A stretch of DNA of 64,000 nt from Phytopseudomonas straminea (lineage in GTDB: Bacteria; Pseudomonadota; Gammaproteobacteria; Pseudomonadales; Pseudomonadaceae): NCBI RefSeq assembly GCF_900112645.1, contig NZ_FOMO01000015.1:17648-81647 (forward strand), read 5' to 3'. Below, in pieces: positions 9,011-18,619 of the stretch. Both the position numbers and the translations under genes were made by a program. Each line of letters begins with the position of its first letter. Position 1 is the stretch's first letter. The notes below the pieces were generated by a model that saw only the letters and a program-made list of their open reading frames with translations, had not been told where the DNA came from and searched no databases.

Positions 9011-9333
9011 GCCGTTACTCCTTGGTCAGCGGCCTTTTTCGCGGCGACGGTGGCCTCAGTCACGCTGGGGCGCTCGCCGATCTTGTAGGTTTCGAGAATC
9101 TCGTAGCTCACCGTGTGACGGGTGACGTTGAAGTACTGACGGCAGCCGGCGGCGTGAATCCACAGCTCGTGGTGGATGCCGCGCGGGTTGTCGCGGAAGA
9201 ACAGGTACTCGCCCCACTCCTCGTCGGTGCAGGCGTTGGGGTCCAGCGGGCGGGCGATGTGTGCCTGGCCACCGGCGTGGAATTCTTCTTCGGAACGCAG
9301 TTCGCCACAGTGTGGGCAGAAGATGTGCAGCAT
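9007..9333 (-). CDS. soxD: Sarcosine oxidase delta subunit
   Basis: The product is a 108-residue zinc-binding subunit. The CPHCG motif at 6-10, a nearby His (EEFHAGG) and a later cysteine in AAGCRQYF supply the zinc site expected in SoxD. It sits at the alpha-subunit surface of the heterotetramer. The start is preceded by soxB 55 bases upstream, and its stop overlaps the soxA start (ATGA), so soxB-D-A-G is clearly one operon. Confidence 0.94.
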   Translation of the reverse strand: MLHIFCPHCGELRSEEEFHAGGQAHIARPLDPNACTDEEWGEYLFFRDNPRGIHHELWIHAAGCRQYFNVTRHTVSYEILETYKIGERPSVTEATVAAKKAADQGVTA

Positions 9334-9388
9334 GTTCGGGACCTCCAGAAAACCATCGTCCCTCTCTCAGCAAGAGAGGGCGCCTTAA

Positions 9389-10639
9389 TCAGTGCGCCAC
9401 ACCGGCTGCGCCGTGCTCGTCGATCAGCGCGCCGTTGTGGAAGCGCTCGATGGAGAAGGCCTTGGCCAGCGGATGCATCTCGCCTTTGGCGAGGCTGGCC
9501 GCGAACACGTTGCCCGAGCCCGGCGTGGCCTTGAAGCCACCGGTGCCCCAGCCGCAGTTGAAATAAAGGTTCTTGACCGGCGTCTTGGCGATGATCGGGC
9601 AGGCGTCCGGCGTGGTGTCGACGATGCCGCCCCACTGGCGGTTCATGCGTACCCGCGAGAGCACCGGGAACATCTCGACGATGGCCTGCAGGGTGTGTTC
9701 GATGGTCGGGTAGGAGCCGCGCTGGCCGTAGCCGTTGTAGCCGTCGATGCCGGCGCCGATGACCAGGTCGCCTTTGTCCGACTGGCTGATGTAGCCGTGC
9801 ACGGCGTTGGACATGATCACCGTGTCGATGATGGGTTTGATCGGCTCGGAGACCAGCGCCTGCAGCGGGTGCGATTCCAGCGGCAGGCGGAAGCCGGCGA
9901 GCTTGGCCAGGTGCCCGGAGTTACCGGCGGCGACCACGCCGACACGCTTGGCGCCGATGAAGCCCTTGCTGGTTTCCACGCCGATCACCGCGCCGTCCTG
10001 CTTGCGGAAGCCGATCACTTCGGTCTGCTGGATCAGGTCGACGCCCAGGGCGTCGGCCGCGCGGGCGAAGCCCCAAGCCACGGCGTCGTGACGGGCAACG
10101 CCGCCACGGCGCTGCAGCGAAGCGCCGAGCACCGGGTAGCGGGTGTTCTTCGAGCAGTCCAGGTACGGAATCATCTCCGCCACCTGCTTGGCATCGACCA
10201 CTTCGCCATCGATACCGTTGAGGCGGTTGGCGCTGACCCGGCGCTCGATGTCGCGCATGTCCTGCAGGGTATGGCCAAGGTTGAACACGCCGCGCTGGGA
10301 GAACATGACGTTGTAGTTCAGATCCTGGGACAGGCCTTCCCACAGCTTCATCGCGTGCTCGTAGAGGTGCGCGGACTCGTCCCACAGGTAGTTGGAACGC
10401 ACGATGGTGGTGTTGCGCGCGGTGTTGCCGCCGCCCAGCCAGCCCTTCTCGACCACGGCGACGTTCTTCACGCCGAACTCCTTGGCCAGGTAATAGGCCG
10501 TGGCCAGGCCGTGGCCGCCACCGCCGACGATGACCACGTCGTAAACCGGCTTGGGCGTCGGGTTGCGCCACATACGCTGCCAGTTTTCATGGTGGCTGAA
10601 AGAATGCTTGAACAGGCCAAAGCCGGAATAGCGCTGCAT
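9389..10639 (-). CDS. soxB: Sarcosine oxidase beta subunit
   Basis: This 416-residue flavoprotein of the DAO family carries the active site. The FAD-binding GGGGHGLATAYYLA motif is at about 39-53. H184, in the conserved GGVARHDAVAWG segment, is the likely covalent FMN attachment residue by comparison with characterised heterotetrameric enzymes. It is the first gene of soxBDAG and lies downstream of glyA, with a hairpin repeat (10686-10734) between them. Start MQRYSGFGLF at 10639. Confidence 0.95.
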   Translation of the reverse strand: MQRYSGFGLFKHSFSHHENWQRMWRNPTPKPVYDVVIVGGGGHGLATAYYLAKEFGVKNVAVVEKGWLGGGNTARNTTIVRSNYLWDESAHLYEHAMKLWEGLSQDLNYNVMFSQRGVFNLGHTLQDMRDIERRVSANRLNGIDGEVVDAKQVAEMIPYLDCSKNTRYPVLGASLQRRGGVARHDAVAWGFARAADALGVDLIQQTEVIGFRKQDGAVIGVETSKGFIGAKRVGVVAAGNSGHLAKLAGFRLPLESHPLQALVSEPIKPIIDTVIMSNAVHGYISQSDKGDLVIGAGIDGYNGYGQRGSYPTIEHTLQAIVEMFPVLSRVRMNRQWGGIVDTTPDACPIIAKTPVKNLYFNCGWGTGGFKATPGSGNVFAASLAKGEMHPLAKAFSIERFHNGALIDEHGAAGVAH

Positions 10640-10685
10640 GGGTAACTCCTGAATTCTGCTTGCCTGTAGAGGGAGTGCTTAAACC

Positions 10686-10734
10686 GTAGGATGGGTGCAA
10701 CCCATCGATTGCTGATGGGTTGCACCCATCCTAC
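10686..10734. repeat. Dispersed inverted repeat, family C copy 1
   Basis: A near-perfect hairpin with arms GTAGGATGGGTGCAACCCATC and complement and a short central loop lies between glyA and soxB. Related copies are at 23116-23163 and 29396-29455. Within an operon it may stabilise mRNA ends or attenuate read-through. Confidence 0.8.
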
Positions 10735-10770
10735 GGTGCCGAACCTGCGCCTCTACGTAACGACTGTGTC

Positions 10771-12027
<1,257 letters not shown>

Positions 12028-12153
12028 GTATCTCCCCGGGGCGCCTCGCGGCGCCGCATCTGGCGGTTGCTCGGTATGAGTCTTGTTGCAGCGATGGTAT
12101 GACTGGCCCTGGCGAGCCAGATGCCTATGTACGCCACGGGAGATTGCGTTTGC

Positions 12154-12191
12154 GACATGCCTGAGCGTCGCATTTGTGCATGCCTGAGCAG
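12154..12191 (-). promoter_or_regulatory. Candidate activator site upstream of glyA-sox (direct repeat)
   Basis: The 11-mer CATGCCTGAGC occurs at 12156-12166 and again at 12179-12189, 23 bases apart in the same orientation. Direct repeats about two helical turns apart are the usual layout for AraC-family activators. The site lies about 130-160 bases upstream of the glyA start. GbdR is the obvious candidate because it controls this pathway, but no published consensus was used. Confidence 0.5.
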
Positions 12192-12250
12192 GCCGATGAA
12201 AAACTACCTACGTTGCCATTGCTGCGTTAAAAACGGCCTGTTACGCCAGC

Positions 12251-12985
12251 TCAGAGGTTGCGCAGCGCCACCAGCACCAGGAAATGCGCCGGATAGAAGA
12301 GGTACGCCCAGCGCCTGACCGGCGGCACGGGGAATGGCGGCCGGCAGCGCAACAGCAGAAGGCCCAGCAATGGCGCGAACAGACACATGGCCAGCACGCT
12401 CCAGGCGAATGGGTCGCCACGGGCGGCATCGGCATAGAAAGGCGCCCAGTAGTTGGCTGCCAGGCAGCCAAGCATCGGCAGCAACCAGCGCGCTCGGGAG
12501 CCGCGCAATGCCAACAGAAAGGCCGCCGGCAACAGCGCGCCGAACATGCCGAACATCAGCCACTCATGGGCCAGCACGGCTGTCGCCAGCGCGCCGGCAC
12601 CCAACCAGCGCGCCTGGATATCGACGCGCTGCACGGCATTGGCGATCAGCAGGCCGAGCACCAGGGTCGGCATCACGTTGAGCGATTCGGCGGTCGGCAC
12701 CAGCAGCCGGTACGGCCACTCGGAGACCAGCGAGAACAGCAGCAGCCACCCCAGGTAACGGGCGGTCACGCCGCTGGCATCGTCAGCCCTGGACCGTGCG
12801 ACATTGGCGGCAATCGCCAGGCAGAACAGTGGAAAGGCCAGACGGCCAGGCACATAGAGGAAATACAGCTCGGGCCAGGCATGGCGCAGGTGATCGATCA
12901 GCATGGTCAGCAGCGCCAGCCACTTGATCAGATCGAGGGCCGCGTCGCGGCCAGGGGAGGGATGGTGTGGGAAAGAGGAAGGCAT
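12251..12985 (-). CDS. TraX-like integral membrane protein
   Basis: This 244-residue polytopic protein opens with DLIKWLALLTMLIDHLRHAW and ends with WAYLFYPAHFLVLVALRNL, both hallmarks of the TraX family (PF05857). TraX acetylates F-pilin in conjugative plasmids, and chromosomal homologues are of unknown function, presumably O/N-acyltransferases. At least six to eight hydrophobic segments are evident. It stands alone between glyA and the small secreted protein. No plasmid genes surround it, so a conjugation role is not implied. Confidence 0.8.
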   Translation of the reverse strand: MPSSFPHHPSPGRDAALDLIKWLALLTMLIDHLRHAWPELYFLYVPGRLAFPLFCLAIAANVARSRADDASGVTARYLGWLLLFSLVSEWPYRLLVPTAESLNVMPTLVLGLLIANAVQRVDIQARWLGAGALATAVLAHEWLMFGMFGALLPAAFLLALRGSRARWLLPMLGCLAANYWAPFYADAARGDPFAWSVLAMCLFAPLLGLLLLRCRPPFPVPPVRRWAYLFYPAHFLVLVALRNL

Positions 12986-13052
12986 GCACGCCCATCACGC
13001 TGACGGATAAAGCACCAAGGTAGCGGCAGCCAGCGCCGAGGCGCAAACAGAA

Positions 13053-13080
13053 AGGGCGGCGTAGAACCTACGCCGCCCTC
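13053..13080 (-). terminator. Hairpin terminator after the small secreted protein
   Basis: The stem GGGCGGCGTAG / CTACGCCGCCC with an AAC loop lies immediately past the stop codon at 13086 on the minus strand. It is followed by TTTCTG on that strand. Confidence 0.75.
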
Positions 13081-13085
13081 AAGGC

Positions 13086-13385
13086 TCACTGCAGCTTCGC
13101 GTTGCAGCTGCTCGATGCGGTGACCAGACGCTTCTGCAGTGCCGCATCTGGTGGAACCTGCTTGCTCATCTCGGCCATTTCCGCCTCACTGAACTCCTCG
13201 CTGACCTTGGTCGCGGCACAGTCACAGAAGGCAGTGAGCTTCTCCTGGGAGTGGCCGGACTGAGCGCCCTTCACGCATTCCTGCACGAAGGTCGACTTGG
13301 CTTCCGGCGACCACTGCTGAGCGGCGGCAGCCGGCAGGGCGAAAGCGAGCGGTGCGAAAAGGGCGATCAGATGACGGTAGCTCAT
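13086..13385 (-). CDS. Small secreted protein of unknown function
   Basis: The 99-residue product has a clear signal peptide (MSYRHLIALFAPLAFALPAAAA, likely cut near residue 22). The mature chain of about 77 residues has four cysteines (ECVKGAQ, FCDCA, SSSCNA), suggesting two disulfides in the periplasm. The mature protein is mostly predicted helical. I do not recognise a named family. It is flanked by its own terminator and transcribed away from the threonine aldolase gene. Confidence 0.7.
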   Translation of the reverse strand: MSYRHLIALFAPLAFALPAAAAQQWSPEAKSTFVQECVKGAQSGHSQEKLTAFCDCAATKVSEEFSEAEMAEMSKQVPPDAALQKRLVTASSSCNAKLQ

Positions 13386-13586
13386 GGTGGGCTCCTGTAG
13401 CTTGGGATCGGTGAGTCCTGGTAATGAACTCTCTGCCTTGTGAGCCCATCGGCGCCCGTGAGTTCACAATTAATGGCGCACCTTGGCATGGAACAATATG
13501 TCGCCCCGGCGAGTGCGACGCAGCGGTGCGGCGAGATAAAGTAACGGCATACGCCCGCACGGGGCGATGCAGAAAAGGACCCTTCA

Positions 13587-14627
13587 ATGCCCGACAACGC
13601 TCAGCAATTCGCCAGCGACAATTACTCCGGAATCTGCCCCGAGGCCTGGCAGGCCATGGCCGAGGCCAATCAGGGCCACCAGCGCGCCTACGGCGATGAC
13701 GAATGGACGGCCCGCGCCGCCGACCATTTCCGTCGCCTGTTCGAGACCGACTGCGACGTGTTCTTCGCCTTCAACGGCACCGCCGCCAACTCCCTGGCCC
13801 TCGCCTCGCTGTGCCAGAGCTACCACAGCGTGATCTGTTCGGAGACCGCCCACGTCGAGACCGACGAATGCGGCGCGCCGGAGTTCTTCTCCAACGGCTC
13901 CAAGCTGCTGACCACCCGCACCGAACAGGGCAAGCTGACACCGGCCTCGATCCGCGAGATCGCCCTCAAGCGCAAGGACATCCACTTCCCCAAGCCGCGG
14001 GTGGTCACCCTGACCCAGGCCACCGAAGTCGGCACCGTCTACCGTCCCGAGGAAATCCAGGCGATCAGCCAGACCTGTGACGAGCTGGGCCTGAACCTGC
14101 ACATGGACGGCGCGCGCTTCTCCAACGCCTGCGCCTTTCTCGGCTGCACGCCGGCCGAGCTGACCTGGAAGGCCGGCGTCGACGTGCTGTGCTTTGGCGG
14201 CACCAAGAACGGCATGGCGGTTGGCGAAGCGATTCTGTTCTTCAACCGCGACCTGGCCGAAGACTTCGACTACCGCTGCAAGCAGGCCGGTCAGCTGGCC
14301 TCGAAGATGCGCTACCTGTCGGCGCCCTGGGTCGGCATCCTGCAGGACGATGCCTGGCTGCGCTACGCCAACCACGCCAATCACTGTGCCCAACTGCTCG
14401 CCAAACTGGTGGAAGACGTGCCGGGCGTCAGCCTGATGTTCCCGGTCGAGGCCAATGGCGTGTTCCTGCAGATGTCCGAACCGGCCATCGCCGCCCTCAC
14501 CGCCCGCGGCTGGCGCTTCTACACCTTTATCGGCGCCGGCGGCGCGCGCTTCATGTGCTCCTGGGATACCGAGGAAGCACGGGTTCGCCAGCTGGCTGCG
14601 GATATCCGCGAAGTCATGGCCGCCTGA
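13587..14627 (+). CDS. ltaA: Low-specificity L-threonine aldolase
   Basis: This 346-residue PLP enzyme cleaves threonine or allo-threonine to glycine and acetaldehyde, or runs in reverse. The PLP lysine is K207 in FGGTKNG; the LHMDGARFSNA segment around residue 174 supplies the Asp and Arg that hold the cofactor. The length is typical. Its location among betaine genes, all of which converge on glycine, suggests it channels excess glycine or supplies glycine. A terminator hairpin follows at once. Confidence 0.93.
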   Translation: MPDNAQQFASDNYSGICPEAWQAMAEANQGHQRAYGDDEWTARAADHFRRLFETDCDVFFAFNGTAANSLALASLCQSYHSVICSETAHVETDECGAPEFFSNGSKLLTTRTEQGKLTPASIREIALKRKDIHFPKPRVVTLTQATEVGTVYRPEEIQAISQTCDELGLNLHMDGARFSNACAFLGCTPAELTWKAGVDVLCFGGTKNGMAVGEAILFFNRDLAEDFDYRCKQAGQLASKMRYLSAPWVGILQDDAWLRYANHANHCAQLLAKLVEDVPGVSLMFPVEANGVFLQMSEPAIAALTARGWRFYTFIGAGGARFMCSWDTEEARVRQLAADIREVMAA

Positions 14628-14633
14628 TCGACG

Positions 14634-14668
14634 TGATGGGCCGGCCGCGTTCCGGCCCATCATCTTTA
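14634..14668 (+). terminator. Terminator of ltaA
   Basis: The stem TGATGGGCCGG / CCGGCCCATCA, with a short CCGCGTT-type loop, starts seven bases past the stop. It is followed by TCTTTATC. Confidence 0.8.
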
Positions 14669-15748
14669 TCCCCGCAACGCCCTGCCCGCCGCTCCAGCTC
14701 CACTTCTGTGGATAACATCCTTATCCCCACCAAAAAGACGAACCTGATCCTCACGAGCCACCCCATTAAACGGGCTCAGGCTTCGACTGCCTGTGCGCAG
14801 TCATCCCCGAGATCCCCAGATCCCGTGGAAGGCACTGTGCATAAACTGTCGGCATCCTGCTGCAGGCCAGGCATCCCAAGGGCTCCAGGAAATCGTACAA
14901 AAAACGTTCTATTTCAATAGATTGGGCATTGGGTTACGCACAATCGCTGTGCAGGAAGACTTTCACAACCTGTGCATAGATGCCTGTATCCCCCGTTATT
15001 AGAGGCTTACAGCACCATGATTATATTTTGATCAACGGTATTCCGCGCGTCGTCATCCACACCCTAGCTTAGAAGTTTGTACCGCTTGTGGAAATTCTTC
15101 CCCAACAAGCGGGGACGATAATGGGGATAAGCTGTCGGCAAAACGCTGTAGCCCTTGTTTTTACTGGCCTTCGGCTTGTCGGACAAAAAATGAGCAGCAT
15201 CAATGGCTTGGCAACTTATCTACACACAGAAACTGTGTGCGCTTCTGTGAATAAGTTGTATCGAAAGAGCTGCAGGCCTTTAACTACGCGGCGCTGACAG
15301 AAGTGATCATTTATTGACCAGGCTACGGAGAGCAGCGTTTATGGGACCACAGCGCCATAACGCCTGAGGTACGGTGAATAAACCACAATGCACTTTCCCC
15401 AAACTCCGTGGATCAAGCTGTGCAAAAACTGTCTTAATCAGGCTACAGGCCATGAATGACGGGGCCTTCAGAGACACGTTCAAAAAACGACCAGAAGAAT
15501 CGCCGTTTTCTCAGCCGAGACACTGCATGCAACTGTGCACAGCACTGTGGATAAGCTGTTCAAGCAGAGTGGCATCGAACGCGCAGGAGGGGTTGCAGCC
15601 GCGAGCGCTTTCCAGCCCCCACTGCGGCAGCCTGCGGGATTTCCCCAAAGCCCTACCAATCACCTATGTTTGGTGAGCATTGGCCAAACACCCGCCAACC
15701 TTGCACACAATTACTGTGCGCCGGGCTGTGGATAAACTGTTGGATAGC
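14669..15748 (+). other. Non-coding region with an array of DnaA-box-like sites
   Basis: No convincing gene is present in this stretch, which is visibly richer in A+T than its neighbours. TGTGNATAA, the reverse complement of the DnaA box TTATNCACA, occurs exactly at 14707, 14836, 15246, 15546 and 15727, all on the plus strand. Near matches are at 14971 and 15216 (the latter in the opposite orientation). Most boxes are followed by A/G-CTGT, and several are preceded by a small palindrome of the type GCACA-N5-7-TGTGC. A DnaA-titrating or replication-control locus is possible. A decayed repeat family is the alternative. Confidence 0.55.
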
Positions 15749-15749
15749 C

Positions 15750-15780
15750 GCCATAGCGCCCGCAAGCCGGGCGCTATGGC
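15750..15780 (-). terminator. Hairpin downstream of gbcB
   Basis: A perfect 13-base stem GCCATAGCGCCCG / CGGGCGCTATGGC with a five-base loop lies about 27 bases past the gbcB stop. It lacks a clear T run on the minus strand, so it may be a 3'-end stabiliser rather than a canonical terminator. Confidence 0.6.
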
Positions 15781-15806
15781 GAACTGATCAACCTTTGATC
15801 AGCAGA

Positions 15807-16907
15807 TCAGTACTCGATGCTCACATCGTTACGCGGCACGCTGCAGCAGGACAGGATGTAACCCTCGGCCACGTCCTCGTCGGTGATCCCGCCGTTATGT
15901 TCCATGTCCACGTCGCCCGCTGTCTTGAGCACCTTGCAGGTACCGCAGATGCCCATACCGCAGGCCTTGGGGATATGCAGGCCAAGTTTGGCCGCCGCGG
16001 CATGCACGGTTTCGCCCGGGCCGACTTGGATGCTTTTGCCGGTGCTGATGAAAGACACCTGGTTGCGCTCGGCAGCCGGCACCTCCGGCGCGTCGGCAGC
16101 CAGCTCAGCCAGCTCCTTGACCTCCTGACGCACTTCGGCAGGCACCGGTCCGAAGGCCTCCTCGTGATAGCGGCTCATGTCGAAACCCTTGGCTTCGAGC
16201 AACCGCTTGACCGCCGCCATATAAGGCGTCGGGCCGCAGCAGAAGATTTCCCGCTCCAGGTAATCCGGCGCCATCAGTTCCAGCATCGGCTGGTTGAGGT
16301 AGCCGCGGTAGCCCGACCAGGACTCGCCCAGGCCGTGCTTTTCGCAGATCACATGCAGGTTAAAGTTGTTGATCCGCGCGGCCATGTGCTCCAGCTCGCG
16401 CTGATAGATGATGTCTTTCGGCGAGCGGGCACTGTGCACGAACACCATATCGACGTTGGCGTTGGTGTCGTAGAACCAGCGCGCCATCGACATCACCGGG
16501 GTGATGCCCACCCCCCCGCTGAGAAACAGCACCTTGTCGGCAGGAAAGTCGATGGCATTGAACAGCCCGACCGGGCCGTGCACCGCCAGCTCCTGGCCCT
16601 CGGACAGGTTGTCGTGCAGCCAGTTGGAGACCTTGCCGCCCGGCACCCGCTTGATGGTGATGGAAAAGCTGTACGGCACCGACGGCGAACTGGAGATGGT
16701 GTACGAACGCATCACCGGCTGGCCGTCGATCTCCAGCTCCAGGGTGACGAACTGCCCCGGTTTGAAGAAGAACAGCACGGGCTGGTCGGCCATGAAACAG
16801 AAGGTGCGGACATCCCACGTTTCCTGGATGACCTTGACGCAACGCACAACGTGGCGGCCATTGCTCCAGGTCTGGGTAGTGACGGGATAGAGGAAGTCGT
16901 TCGACAT
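15807..16907 (-). CDS. gbcB: Glycine betaine monooxygenase reductase subunit
   Basis: This 366-residue electron-transfer partner of GbcA uses the start MSNDFLYPVTT (16907) in preference to 16925. The N-terminal half is an FNR-type FAD/NAD(P)H module (MRSYTISSSPS flavin motif, LSGGVGITPVMSMARW nucleotide site). The C-terminal about 90 residues are a plant-type 2Fe-2S ferredoxin with CGMGICGTC and a final Cys in LSCCSVP. It passes electrons from NADH to the Rieske centre of GbcA, allowing oxidative demethylation of betaine to dimethylglycine and formaldehyde. It is divergent from gbcA. Confidence 0.95.
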   Translation of the reverse strand: MSNDFLYPVTTQTWSNGRHVVRCVKVIQETWDVRTFCFMADQPVLFFFKPGQFVTLELEIDGQPVMRSYTISSSPSVPYSFSITIKRVPGGKVSNWLHDNLSEGQELAVHGPVGLFNAIDFPADKVLFLSGGVGITPVMSMARWFYDTNANVDMVFVHSARSPKDIIYQRELEHMAARINNFNLHVICEKHGLGESWSGYRGYLNQPMLELMAPDYLEREIFCCGPTPYMAAVKRLLEAKGFDMSRYHEEAFGPVPAEVRQEVKELAELAADAPEVPAAERNQVSFISTGKSIQVGPGETVHAAAAKLGLHIPKACGMGICGTCKVLKTAGDVDMEHNGGITDEDVAEGYILSCCSVPRNDVSIEY

Positions 16908-17263
16908 GTCGGTTCTCTCGCGCACGCAGGCCGCTCACCGGCCCATTCTTTGCCGCGATTGTGCGCAACGCCTCTGGCGCTCATTTACCTGCCAGCGACA
17001 TCGGCATGCTCACCGCGACCTGCCCCGTAGACACTGGCGTACCCAGTCGGGAACTGATTCGGCCATGTCGCCCATGGATAAGGTTCGCGCCGCGCCCGGC
17101 TCCACACTCGCCCCCAAGCCGAACAGGATAAGAGCGTCCGCCGCAGCCCCCTGAGCAATGCGCCATTCGGCAGGCGATCCGGGCCAGGCGACGCCACCTT
17201 GCGTCAACCGCACCAGCCTATTTCATAGCGGCCGCACCCGCGGCCGCCACGAGGAGTTCTCCG
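16908..17263. promoter_or_regulatory. Divergent gbcB/gbcA control region
   Basis: These 356 bases separate the two start codons and must hold both promoters. No gene is present. A perfect hairpin with two copies of GCGGCCGC (17228-17235 and 17240-17247, loop ACCC) sits only three bases before the gbcA ribosome binding site GAGGAG. A loose pair of GCGAC motifs lies at 16995 and 17015, but I cannot assign a GbdR site with confidence. Confidence 0.5.
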
Positions 17264-18556
17264 ATGACCGTCACCTCTACCCTGAGCCTTGGCGACCCGC
17301 TGGAACCGGCACGCGCCGCAGCCGCTGAAATGCTGCAGAACCGCGAGCGCACCTTTTCCCTGCCGCAGCCGTTCTACAACGACGAGCGGGTGTTCCAGCT
17401 CGACATGCAGGAGATCTTCCACAAGGAATGGCTGATCGCCGGCATGACCTGCGAGATCCCAGCCAAGGGCAACTACCTTACCCTGCAGATCGGCAACAAC
17501 CCGATCATCGTCATCCGCGGCGCCGAGGGCGTCGTACACGCCTTCCACAACGTCTGCCGCCACCGCGGCTCGCGGCTGTGCACCAGCGACAAGGGCAAGG
17601 TCGCCAAGCTGGTTTGCCCGTACCACCAGTGGACCTACGAAGTGGACGGCCGCCTGCTATTCGCCGGCAGCGAAATGGGCGCCGACTTCAACCTGGCCGA
17701 CTACAATCTCAAGCCGGTGAACTGCAAGACCGCCGGCGGCTACATCTTCATCTCCCTGGCCGAAAACCCGCCGGCCATCGATGAGTTCCTCGCCACCCTG
17801 GCGCACTACATGGAACCTTACGACATGGAGAACGCCAAGGTGGCCGTGCAGACCACCCTGATGGAAAAGGCCAACTGGAAGCTGGTGCTGGAAAACAACC
17901 GCGAGTGCTACCACTGCAACGGTTCGCACCCGGAACTGCTCAACACCCTGCTGGAATGGGACGACACCAACGATCCCCGCGCGACTCAGTCGTTCAAGGA
18001 CCACGTGGCCGAATCCGCCGCCAAGTGGGAAGCCGAGAAGATCCCGTACCTGCACGCCGGCTTCGGCCTGCGCAACCGCATCGTGCGCATGCCGCTGCTC
18101 AAGGGCACCGTGTCCATGACCATGGACGGCAAGCAGGGCTGCAAGAAACTGATGGGCCGCATCCAGAACCCAGACCTGGGCTCGATGCGCATCCTGCACC
18201 TGCCGCACTCCTGGAACCACGCCATGGGCGATCACCTGATCGTGTTCACCGTATGGCCGATCAGCGCCCAGGAAACCATGGTCACCACCAAGTGGCTGGT
18301 GCGCAAGGACGCCGTCGAAGGCGAAGACTACGACGTGGCCCGCCTGCGCGAAGTCTGGGACGCCACCAACGACCAGGACCGTCGCCTGGCCGAGGAAAAC
18401 CAGCGCGGCATCAACTCCACCGCCTACCAGCCTGGCCCGTACTCGAGAACCTACGAGTTCGGCGTGGTCAACTTCATCGACTGGTACAGCGAACGCATGC
18501 TCAGCAACCTGGGCGCCGCCCCGGCGCCGTATCTGCGGGATGTGAAGACGCAGTAA
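17264..18556 (+). CDS. gbcA: Glycine betaine monooxygenase, Rieske oxygenase subunit
   Basis: This 430-residue Rieske non-haem iron oxygenase removes one methyl group of glycine betaine as formaldehyde, giving dimethylglycine. The Rieske ligands are C98 and H100 (CRHRGS) and C118 and H121 (CPYHQW). The catalytic domain carries the mononuclear-iron segment ENNRECYHCNGSHPEL. Length and motifs match characterised GbcA. It is divergent from gbcB, has a good GAGGAG ribosome binding site and ends in a strong terminator, so it is monocistronic. Confidence 0.96.
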   Translation: MTVTSTLSLGDPLEPARAAAAEMLQNRERTFSLPQPFYNDERVFQLDMQEIFHKEWLIAGMTCEIPAKGNYLTLQIGNNPIIVIRGAEGVVHAFHNVCRHRGSRLCTSDKGKVAKLVCPYHQWTYEVDGRLLFAGSEMGADFNLADYNLKPVNCKTAGGYIFISLAENPPAIDEFLATLAHYMEPYDMENAKVAVQTTLMEKANWKLVLENNRECYHCNGSHPELLNTLLEWDDTNDPRATQSFKDHVAESAAKWEAEKIPYLHAGFGLRNRIVRMPLLKGTVSMTMDGKQGCKKLMGRIQNPDLGSMRILHLPHSWNHAMGDHLIVFTVWPISAQETMVTTKWLVRKDAVEGEDYDVARLREVWDATNDQDRRLAEENQRGINSTAYQPGPYSRTYEFGVVNFIDWYSERMLSNLGAAPAPYLRDVKTQ

Positions 18557-18568
18557 GCGGCTGAGAAT

Positions 18569-18603
18569 AAAAAGCCCCGCCAGCTAACCTGGCGGGGCTT
18601 TTT
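18569..18603 (+). terminator. Rho-independent terminator of gbcA
   Basis: The stem AAGCCCCGCCAG / CTGGCGGGGCTT with a short loop is followed by TTTTTG. It is A-rich on the left side, so it may also serve the convergent carnitine operon. Confidence 0.92.
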
Positions 18604-18619
18604 GCGTCACAAGGAAGAC

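Noticed and set aside
5987..9088. Open frame of more than 1,000 codons antisense to soxA
   Set aside because: It mirrors the high third-position GC of soxA, has His/Gly/Val-biased composition and no recognisable domain. The opposite strand is an unmistakable enzyme gene.
12251..12985. TraX-like gene as evidence of a conjugative element
   Set aside because: No other transfer genes are near; chromosomal TraX homologues are common.
14774..15700. Short open frames in the DnaA-box gap
   Set aside because: All are short, lack ribosome binding sites and family motifs, and run through the box repeats.
15666..17030. 454-codon open frame antisense to gbcB
   Set aside because: Composition is typical of a shadow frame and it overlaps a certain gene; nothing supports expression.
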